A program made the translations under genes and the position numbers. A stretch of 64,000 bases of DNA from Betaproteobacteria bacterium UBA2293 (GTDB taxonomy: Bacteria; Pseudomonadota; Gammaproteobacteria; Burkholderiales; Rhodocyclaceae), in NCBI GenBank assembly GCA_002345845.1, contig DDWF01000196.1, positions 5,478 through 69,477 on the forward strand, read 5' to 3'. Below are positions 57,984 through 64,000 of this stretch, piece by piece. Position 1 is the first letter of the stretch, and the number at the start of each line of letters is the position of its first letter. The notes under the pieces are model-generated. The model was not told where the DNA came from, made no database searches, and saw nothing but the letters and a program-made list of their open reading frames with translations.

Positions 57984-59051
57984 TCAGGGGCAAGAGCCCT
58001 GGGCCAGGTAGTCGCTGTAAGCGCGCGCTATTCCTTCGCCAAGGATGGTGGAGGCTCGCCAGCCGGATTTGGCGAGGCGCGATACATCAAGCAGCTTTCT
58101 TTTCGTGCCATCCGGCTTGCTGGCGTCAAAGCTCAGCTGTCCTGGGAAGCCGACAATATCCATGACCGTTTCCGCGAGTTCGCGGATGGTGACGTCGGTG
58201 CCGGTGCCGACATTGACCAGCGGGCCGTCGTAGCCCTGTTCCATGAGGAAGACGCAGGCTTGGGCGAGATCGTCGACGTAGAGGAATTCGCGCATTGGTG
58301 TGCCGCTGCCCCAGACGAGCATTTCTGGCTGGGCGGGGGCGTGCTGCGTCAGCAGACCCTCGGCGTTGCAGGTGCAGCCTAGGCGAGCTAGAAGGTCATC
58401 CGGTATGTCGCCGTAGCGGGCTGCGTCCAGGCGGATACCCGCAATGTCGCCGGCCAGGGCCAACTTGCCAAGATGCGCCTTGCGGATCAGCGCTGGCAGG
58501 ACATGACTATTGGCAAGATCGTAGTTGTCGTTGGGGCCGTAAAGGTTGGTCGGCATTGCCGCGATGTACTGCCGCCCGTACTGCCGGTTGTAGCTTTCGC
58601 AGAGTTTGACCCCGGCGATCTTGGCGATGGCGTAGGGTTCGTTGGTCTGTTCCAGCGGACCGGTCAGGAGGTAGTCCTCGCGAATCGGTTGCGGGCAGTC
58701 GCGTGGGTAGATGCAGCTTGATCCAAGGAAACACAGGCGCTGGATGCCGGCACGGTGCGCACCGTGAATCAGGTTGTTCTGGATGGCCAGGTTTTCGTAC
58801 AGGAAGTCGGCGCGATAGACGTTGTTGGCGTGAATGCCGCCAACCTTGGCGGCGGCGACGAAGATGTAGTCTGGCCGCTGCGTGGCGAGAAAGTCGAAGA
58901 CGGCGGCCTGGTCAAGCAGATTCAGTTGGCCACGGCTGCGTGTCAGTATCTCTGAATATCCGCGCCGCTCCAGTTCGCGGACGATGGCTGAGCCAACCAT
59001 GCCGCGATGGCCGGCGACGAAGATTCGGGCGTGAAGGGAGGGCGTGGGCAT
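57984..59051 (-). CDS. fcl: GDP-L-fucose synthase
   Basis: 355 residues. Rossmann motif VAGHRGMVGSAIVRELERRG, DYIFVAAAKVGGIHANNVYR, catalytic Ser in CFLGSSCIYPRDCPQPIRED and the YxxxK pair in NEPYAIAKIAGVKLCESYNR, then TNLYGPNDNYDL and GTPMREFLYVDDLAQACVFL. It carries out epimerisation and reduction of GDP-4-keto-6-deoxymannose, the product of the adjacent gmd, to GDP-L-fucose. It is longer than usual (about 320), mainly through a Cys-containing insert near 225-255 (RLDAARYGDIPDDLLARLGC). It starts 17 bp after gmd. Confidence 0.95.
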   Translation of the reverse strand: MPTPSLHARIFVAGHRGMVGSAIVRELERRGYSEILTRSRGQLNLLDQAAVFDFLATQRPDYIFVAAAKVGGIHANNVYRADFLYENLAIQNNLIHGAHRAGIQRLCFLGSSCIYPRDCPQPIREDYLLTGPLEQTNEPYAIAKIAGVKLCESYNRQYGRQYIAAMPTNLYGPNDNYDLANSHVLPALIRKAHLGKLALAGDIAGIRLDAARYGDIPDDLLARLGCTCNAEGLLTQHAPAQPEMLVWGSGTPMREFLYVDDLAQACVFLMEQGYDGPLVNVGTGTDVTIRELAETVMDIVGFPGQLSFDASKPDGTKRKLLDVSRLAKSGWRASTILGEGIARAYSDYLAQGSCP

Positions 59052-59068
59052 GTTGGCGTGGCCGAGGA

Positions 59069-60181
59069 TTATTCGTGGTAATCGTACGCCTGGAATCCGT
59101 GGTGCTTTACCAGGGAGTCGCGGCGGGCGGATTTGAGGTCTTCACGCATCATTTCGGCCACCAGATCGACGAAACTGGTTTGGGGAACCCAGCCCAGCTT
59201 CTCGCGGGCCTTGGTCGGATCGCCGAGCAGGGTTTCCACCTCGGTGGGCCGGAAGTAGCGGGGATCGACGCGAACGACCACCTGCCCGGGCTGAAGATGT
59301 GTGTCTCCACGCGTGCTGGCGACGATGCCGCATTCGTCGACGCCGTGGCCTGTCCAGTCAAGCGTGATGCCCAGTTCGCCGGCGGCAGCATTGACGAAGT
59401 CGCGCACGCTGAACTGGATGCCGGTGGCGATGACAAAATCTTCCGGTTGTTCCTGCTGCAGCATCATCCATTGCATCTCCACGTAGTCACGGGCATGTCC
59501 CCAGTCGCGCAGGGAATCCATGTTGCCGAGGTGGAGGCAGTCCTGCAGGCCGAGGAAGAGGCGAGCCATGGCACGGGTGATCTTGCGGGTGACGAAGGTT
59601 TCGCCACGCAGCGGCGATTCGTGATTGAAGAGGATGCCATTGCAGGCATACATGCCATAGGCCTCCCGGTAATTGACGGTGATCCAGTAGCCGTACAGCT
59701 TGGCTACCGCATAAGGACTGCGCGGGTAGAAGGGGGTGCTTTCCTTCTGCGGAATTTCCTGGACCAGACCATACAGTTCGCTGGTACTGGCCTGGTAGAA
59801 GCGGGTCTTTTTTTCCAGGCCGAGGATGCGGATGGCTTCAAGGAGGCGCAGGGTGCCGATGCCGTCGGCATTGGCGGTGTATTCCGGCGTTTCGAAGCTG
59901 ACTGCGACATGGCTCATGGCGGCCAGATTGTAGATCTCGTCGGGCTGCACCAGTTGGATGATGCGGATCAGGTTGGTGGAATCGGTGAGGTCGCCGTAAT
60001 GCAGCACGAAATTGCGATGGCTGACATGGGGGTCCTGGTAGAGATGGTCGATCCGGTCGGTGTTAAAGAGCGAGGCGCGGCGTTTGATGCCATGCACTTC
60101 GTAACCTTTGCTCAGCAGGAATTCGGCGAGGTAGGCGCCGTCCTGGCCGGTGATGCCGGTGATTAGGGCTTTTTTGGTCAT
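59069..60181 (-). CDS. gmd: GDP-mannose 4,6-dehydratase
   Basis: 370 residues. NADP-binding [75 protein letters not shown], catalytic [20 protein letters not shown] and [20 protein letters not shown], then [20 protein letters not shown]. It converts GDP-mannose to GDP-4-keto-6-deoxy-D-mannose. Together with fcl it commits the operon to GDP-fucose. It follows epsI by 29 bp. Length is usual for the family. Confidence 0.97.
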   Translation of the reverse strand: MTKKALITGITGQDGAYLAEFLLSKGYEVHGIKRRASLFNTDRIDHLYQDPHVSHRNFVLHYGDLTDSTNLIRIIQLVQPDEIYNLAAMSHVAVSFETPEYTANADGIGTLRLLEAIRILGLEKKTRFYQASTSELYGLVQEIPQKESTPFYPRSPYAVAKLYGYWITVNYREAYGMYACNGILFNHESPLRGETFVTRKITRAMARLFLGLQDCLHLGNMDSLRDWGHARDYVEMQWMMLQQEQPEDFVIATGIQFSVRDFVNAAAGELGITLDWTGHGVDECGIVASTRGDTHLQPGQVVVRVDPRYFRPTEVETLLGDPTKAREKLGWVPQTSFVDLVAEMMREDLKSARRDSLVKHHGFQAYDYHE

Positions 60182-60210
60182 GGCTGTTCCGGGATGGTAT
60201 TTGTTGATCT

Positions 60211-60894
60211 TCAGTGAGTCAGGGCGCCGAGCAAGCGGGCGCGGTCCGGTTCGGATACGGCATCCAGCATGGTGCGGATGAAATCGTCCTGCAGTTGGAA
60301 GGCCTTTTTCTCGTCGCGGTCTATGGTCGACACCCGAATCAGCATGCCGTCGGGTATGCGGCCGGTCAGGCCGTACTTGAGCGTGGTCAGCTTGTGTTTG
60401 ATGCCAAACTCGGTCAGCTCGTTGCCCACGACCAGCCAGTAGGAAATCGGTTCGGTCCGCATGCCTTGTGCCGCGACAATTCGATGCAAGGGAAGCGGGC
60501 GGCCATGGATCTGGATCTGATCAAGCGAGGACGAACGCAGTTGAAAGCCCTGCGCCGGGTAACAGACCTCCGGCCGATGGGTATTCATACCTTCGTGCTG
60601 GGCACCGCCGTAGGCGATGGAAAGCATCAAGCGGCGCCCCCTGTCGTCGACGTAGGTTCGGGACAGTGTCTGGTCATAGGTCATGTCAATGACGCGCTGA
60701 AGGTCCGGTGTTGGCTGAATCGGTACGATCGTTTCATCGAGTCGCCATTCGCCGAAGCTGCGGGGGATCATGGAATCGAGATCGATTTTTGGCGAGTCGT
60801 CCATGGTTAGTGCTGTGGGACGGAGTGCAACGGCCATGCCGGATGCACTGACCATCAATAACAGCAGGAAGAAGTGACGGAAAACTGATTTCAC
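60211..60894 (-). CDS. epsI: EpsI: exosortase-associated protein
   Basis: 227 residues. One N-terminal hydrophobic segment ([18 protein letters not shown]) anchors it or acts as a signal. The EpsI hallmark [20 protein letters not shown], with its single Cys, is present along with [20 protein letters not shown] and [20 protein letters not shown]. EpsI is found as a separate gene or as a C-terminal part of exosortases and is thought to assist sorting or polymer assembly. ATGA overlap with xrtB just upstream. Confidence 0.93.
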   Translation of the reverse strand: MKSVFRHFFLLLLMVSASGMAVALRPTALTMDDSPKIDLDSMIPRSFGEWRLDETIVPIQPTPDLQRVIDMTYDQTLSRTYVDDRGRRLMLSIAYGGAQHEGMNTHRPEVCYPAQGFQLRSSSLDQIQIHGRPLPLHRIVAAQGMRTEPISYWLVVGNELTEFGIKHKLTTLKYGLTGRIPDGMLIRVSTIDRDEKKAFQLQDDFIRTMLDAVSEPDRARLLGALTH

Positions 60895-61802
60895 GATGCG
60901 CTCGCTTCCTGCGTCGTGGAACGTCGGGTCCGCCAGCGCACCCCGGCCTGCAGCAGCGAATCCACCCCGATGATCAGCAGCAGGGCGCTGATGAACAGGA
61001 CCATGCCGGCGAAGTCGTGCAGGAAGCCCTGGCCGGCTTCATCGCCGAAGTGGTAGGTGATCAGCGTCAGGACCATGACGCGGATGACGTTGGCGGTGAA
61101 GGAGATGGGGACGATCAGGATGGCCAGGGCGGTGTTGCGGAACAGCGAGTCGTGGCGGACCAGGTTGAGGTAGAGCAGGCCCAGGGCTTCCAGCGTGAAC
61201 AGGGTGTGCAGGCCGGCGCAGGCGTCGGCGACCAGCAGCTTGTACTGGCCGATCTGCAGGATCACGCCCTGGCGGGCGATGGGGTAGCCAAAGCCGTACA
61301 GCACATGCTCGGCAACGTAGGAGACGGCCATCTTCATCGGCATGGTCAGGGCATCGACGACTGGCCCGGGCAGAGGGATCATGAAGAGCATGAAGAACAG
61401 CGTGAACCACTGCGCCTTGAGCGCCTGGCTGCCGCGTTGCAGCAACAGGATGGCGGCGAGCAGCCAGATCAGCGAGCCGATCTCGAAGATCAGAATGTCC
61501 TGCGAGCGGCCAAGAACGTAGAGCAGCAGGCCGCAGGCGAACAGCGGCCAGCCCCAGGGCGAGGGCCGGGCGTCGCGGCTGGCTTCCCACATGGCCGGCC
61601 ACTTGCGGTACATCAGCCACAGGGAAATGGCGAAGACGATGGGGCCGTGGGCCTGGGCGTCGGTGCTCCAGATGCCGCGGAAGAGGTCGACGAAGCTCGG
61701 TATGTACATCGCCGCCAGACCAAGGGCGAGGATGGCCCAGCCGTACCAGACGGGCGGCGGTCCAAGGCGCAGGGCGCTGGGTGGGGCGGTGAAGGAACGC
61801 AT
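60891..61802 (-). CDS. xrtB: Exosortase B (EpsH-type membrane transpeptidase)
   Basis: 303 residues from the ATG opening MRSFTAPPSALRLGPPPVWY. About eight membrane helices. The exosortase active-site triad is intact: Cys195 in LVADACAGLHTLFTLEALGL, Arg241 in FTANVIRVMVLTLITY, and His262 in GFLHDFAGMVLFISALL. It recognises PEP-CTERM tails, cleaving and probably transferring them to a surface acceptor. Its association with epsF, epsG, epsI and the EpsA/EpsL proteins places it in the XrtB class. Four likely substrates are encoded in this window. It starts 10 bp after epsG. Confidence 0.95.
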   Translation of the reverse strand: MRSFTAPPSALRLGPPPVWYGWAILALGLAAMYIPSFVDLFRGIWSTDAQAHGPIVFAISLWLMYRKWPAMWEASRDARPSPWGWPLFACGLLLYVLGRSQDILIFEIGSLIWLLAAILLLQRGSQALKAQWFTLFFMLFMIPLPGPVVDALTMPMKMAVSYVAEHVLYGFGYPIARQGVILQIGQYKLLVADACAGLHTLFTLEALGLLYLNLVRHDSLFRNTALAILIVPISFTANVIRVMVLTLITYHFGDEAGQGFLHDFAGMVLFISALLLIIGVDSLLQAGVRWRTRRSTTQEASAS

Positions 61803-61812
61803 GGATGGGCGG

Positions 61813-62715
61813 TCAGAAGTCGTTGAGGACCGTGCCGATGACCCTGGCGCCACCGGATTGCAGGGCGCTGACGAGATCGACCAGGCGGTGGGTGGCGGTG
61901 TGGTTGCGGCGGCCGATGGCGACGGCGGCGCCGGCACGGGCGGCGACGACGAAGGCGTCGGCGGCGGCGTGGGCCGGGGTGTCGATGAGGACGACGTCGA
62001 AGTGGCTCTGGGCGTAATCGAGTACCTGGCTGAAGGCGGGCCGGTTGAGCAGTTCCTGGGGGTTGGGCGGGATGGCGCCGGCGGGCAGGATGGAAAGATC
62101 GAGCAGGCTGTCGACGCGGCAGATGGCGCTGGCGGTGTCGCAGCGGCCGGCAAGTAAGGATGACAGGCCGGGCTGGCTGCCGAGGCGGAAGAGTTCTTGC
62201 TGACGGGGATGGCGCATGTCGGCGTCGATCAGCAGGGTGCGTTCGCCGAGTTGCGAGAAGACGACGGCCAGGTTGGCGGCCAGATAGCTGCGACCTTCGC
62301 CGCGTTGTGGGCTGACGATGGCCAGGCAGCGGTGGCCGGATTCGGGGTCGAGGCAGCGCACCATCAACTGGCTACGCAGCGCTCGCAGCCGCTCGACCGA
62401 TGCCGAGAAGGGCTTGAAGGCGGCGATCACTTCCTCGCTGATGCTGGTGTCGCCGGCGATCAGGTAGGGGTAGTCGAACTGGCGGGAGAGGGCGAACTGG
62501 ATGTCGTCTTCGCTGAGCAGACCAAGTTGGATGGCCGCCTCGCCGAAGCGCAGGCCGCTATCCTTCTGCAGCTTGAGGATGCTTTCCGTGGCTTCCGGCG
62601 TCAGGCGGCCGGCGTCCATCAGCAGGGCGCCGATGTAGCGGCCGGTGCCGCCGCCGTGCAGGGCGCGGGCGAGGATGGTTTCGGGCGAACTGGGCATGTT
62701 CATGGTATGGCTCAT
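61813..62715 (-). CDS. epsG: EpsG: chain-length determinant tyrosine-kinase-like ATPase
   Basis: 300 residues from the ATG that overlaps the epsF stop (ATGA); in-frame ATGs at 62703 and 62697 are alternatives. An N-terminal MshEN-like domain lies at about 28-85 (LLMDAGRLTPEATESILKLQ, LGLLSEDDIQFALSRQFDYP). The BY-kinase/ParA-like domain has a Walker A-like SPQRGEGRSY with Arg in place of the usual Lys, LLIDADMRHP as Walker A', and a VLIDTP Walker B. No C-terminal tyrosine cluster is present (end GTVLNDF). It should pair with EpsF to set polymer length. Confidence 0.92.
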   Translation of the reverse strand: MSHTMNMPSSPETILARALHGGGTGRYIGALLMDAGRLTPEATESILKLQKDSGLRFGEAAIQLGLLSEDDIQFALSRQFDYPYLIAGDTSISEEVIAAFKPFSASVERLRALRSQLMVRCLDPESGHRCLAIVSPQRGEGRSYLAANLAVVFSQLGERTLLIDADMRHPRQQELFRLGSQPGLSSLLAGRCDTASAICRVDSLLDLSILPAGAIPPNPQELLNRPAFSQVLDYAQSHFDVVLIDTPAHAAADAFVVAARAGAAVAIGRRNHTATHRLVDLVSALQSGGARVIGTVLNDF

Positions 62716-64000
62716 GCGAGTTGCGGACGGCGGATGGCGAACAGGCGCAGCAGGCGGTCGCGCAGCGGGCGCGGCCGGCTTTCCGGCTCGAGAACGGCGA
62801 GCACCGGCAGGTCGAGGGCCTGGACCAGGTCGTCGCTCGAACGCACGCGGCGCTGCAGCAGTTCCAGGGCGAGTGCCGCGCCGACGCCGAGCAGGGTGCC
62901 GACGAAGACGGCGAGCAGGATGTTCAGGAAGACGCGGGGTTTCGATGCTTGGAGCGGCTCGGTTGCCGGATTGAGCACGGCGACGTTGGTCTGCACGCTC
63001 TGGGCTTCCATCCGGCTTTGTGTGGTGCGTTGCGAAATAGCATCGTAGGCGCGCTGGGAGGCTTCGACTTCGCGTACCAGCAGGGTGATTTCGTCGCGTT
63101 GGCGCTTGAGTTCGAGAATCTTGGTTTTCTGCGCCTCGATCGCGGCCAGTAGTTCGGTTCCCTTCTGCCGGCTGATGTTGCCGGCGGTACCGATGGCGTT
63201 GTTGATCTGGCCGATCTCGCTGTTCAGCCGGCTGCGCAGTTCGTTGATCTCGGCTTTGGCCCGCTGGTATTGCGGATGGTTTTCGCCGAGGTTGCCGGCG
63301 AGTTCCTTGAGCCGCCCTTCGCGGATGGCGATATCGGCCTTCAGTTGATTGACCAGGCCGCTCTGCATGACTTCCGGCAGGGTGTCGGCGTTGCCGGCGC
63401 TGCGCCGCTTGCTCGAGGCATCGGTGCCCTGGGCCTGGGCCATGGTCAGTTGCATGGAGAGCTCGTTGAGCTTTTGTGTTTCGTAATCCAGGCGCTCGTC
63501 GGTGGCAACGATGCCGGTTTTCTGCTGGTAGTCGGACAGCGCTTTCTGCGTGGCGTCCAGGCGTTCGCGGGCCAGGTTGTTCTGCGCGTCGAACCACTGG
63601 GCGTTTTGCCGTGCGGGCTCCAGGCGCAGTTCGAGATTGACGTCGATGTAGGCCTGGGCGAAGGCGTTGGCAAAGGTGGCGGCAAAGGCCGGGTTGGCGC
63701 CGGAGTAACTGATGGCGATGACGTTGCTTTCGCGCGAGGGTTTGACGTCCAGCTTCTTCTTCAGCAGGGTAGCCAGCCAGGGGGTCAGCTGTCCTTTGCC
63801 CTCGGTGGCCTCTTGCCACTGTTCGCGGATATTCGGGTTTTCTTCAAGGCGCAGCGCCTTGACTACCCTCGTGGCCACCCGTTCGCTGGTGATGATGTCC
63901 AGCTGCGTGGCCATGTAACCCGGGCTCATCAGGCCGGGCAGCACGATGCCGGCAATCGGGTCGGGCGATTTGACGTCGAGGACCAGGGCGGTGGTCGCCG
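62712..64000 (-). CDS. epsF: EpsF: chain-length determinant protein (Wzz/PCP family), 5' end outside the window
   Basis: At least 429 residues are visible; the reading frame stays open to the window edge (ALVLDVKSPDPIAGIVLPGL). The N-terminal Wzz part (LDIITSERVATRVVKALRLE) and long periplasmic coiled coils (RERLDATQKALSDYQQKTGI, EIAREGRLKEL-like regions, KTKILELKRQRDEITLLVRE) are followed by the PCP proline-rich site and second membrane helix (SKPRVFLNILLAVFVGTLLG). The N-terminal about 30-50 residues, with the first membrane helix, are missing. It controls exopolysaccharide length with EpsG. Start of the visible part of the operon. Confidence 0.93.
   Translation of the reverse strand, partial: ATTALVLDVKSPDPIAGIVLPGLMSPGYMATQLDIITSERVATRVVKALRLEENPNIREQWQEATEGKGQLTPWLATLLKKKLDVKPSRESNVIAISYSGANPAFAATFANAFAQAYIDVNLELRLEPARQNAQWFDAQNNLARERLDATQKALSDYQQKTGIVATDERLDYETQKLNELSMQLTMAQAQGTDASSKRRSAGNADTLPEVMQSGLVNQLKADIAIREGRLKELAGNLGENHPQYQRAKAEINELRSRLNSEIGQINNAIGTAGNISRQKGTELLAAIEAQKTKILELKRQRDEITLLVREVEASQRAYDAISQRTTQSRMEAQSVQTNVAVLNPATEPLQASKPRVFLNILLAVFVGTLLGVGAALALELLQRRVRSSDDLVQALDLPVLAVLEPESRPRPLRDRLLRLFAIRRPQLA

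Noticed and set aside
62712..63819. Reading the epsG frame as a 668-residue protein reaching to 63819
   Set aside because: The upstream part is out of frame with EpsF and is low-complexity; the ATG at 62715 overlaps the epsF stop and starts recognisable sequence.
1..64000. tRNA, rRNA, CRISPR, insertion sequence, integrase or attachment site
   Set aside because: None seen on reading both strands; no transposase-like protein and no repeated spacer pattern.

Overview
This is a high-GC chromosomal window with the coding style of a Betaproteobacterium. It carries an exosortase B (XrtB) system: EpsA-type regulator, EpsL, EpsF, EpsG, XrtB and EpsI, plus four proteins with PEP-CTERM sorting tails. 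Gene content fits the Rhodocyclales/Azonexaceae best (Dechloromonas- or Azonexus-like), but the genus is inference. I saw no tRNA, rRNA, CRISPR array, transposase or integrase. Both ends cut through genes.

Layout. (1) 1-3.2 kb, minus strand: a PEP-CTERM protein followed by a secreted 5'-nucleotidase with an RTX-type tail. (2) 3.2-7.2 kb: first half of a type II secretion/type IV pilus-like machine (cohesin-bearing secretin lipoprotein and three pseudopilins). (3) 7.3-8.9 kb: ankyrin protein and the LuxR-type regulator EpsA. (4) 9.2-11.5 kb: PEP-CTERM protein plus a PstS-like substrate-binding protein. (5) 11.6-30.8 kb: a two-partner secretion pair (TpsB and a 3,783-residue FHA-like TpsA), then a DUF2341-LamG-ExbB fusion, two ExbD, a TonB-like protein, a porin, a coiled-coil protein and a CAAX-type protease. 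(6) 30.9-33.5 kb: orphan PhoB-like response regulator, EpsL and a lytic transglycosylase. (7) 33.6-39.6 kb: second half of the secretion machine (GspG, F, E and PilM/N/O/P-like proteins) and a small unknown protein. (8) 39.7-43.0 kb, minus strand: PEP-CTERM protein, transglycosylase, VanZ-like protein and a priming glycosyltransferase. (9) 43.2-46.2 kb, plus strand: PhoX phosphatase and a PEP-CTERM protein. (10) 46.3-64 kb, minus strand: a compact 16-gene exopolysaccharide operon with GDP-mannose/GDP-fucose enzymes, glycosyltransferases, polymerase, flippase, exosortase B and chain-length proteins.

How it may work together. Three times a PEP-CTERM gene is paired with a secreted phosphate-related protein (5'-nucleotidase, PstS-like protein, PhoX), and each pair has a stable hairpin between its genes. 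A 7-2-7 dyad, TGAGCCG-NN-CGGCTCA, lies upstream of these pairs, of the fourth PEP-CTERM gene and, in degenerate form, of the TpsB gene. A different motif, an 11-bp-period direct repeat 10 nt upstream of a -10-like box, precedes both halves of the secretion machine and the small gene at 39.3 kb, with weaker copies before the ankyrin gene and the PhoB-like regulator. My reading (inference) is two regulons: one for a cell-surface and phosphate-scavenging secretome, and one for the export machine, possibly run by the orphan regulator. The TpsB/TpsA/ExbB-fusion/ExbD/ExbD/TonB/porin/protease block looks like the least described unit.
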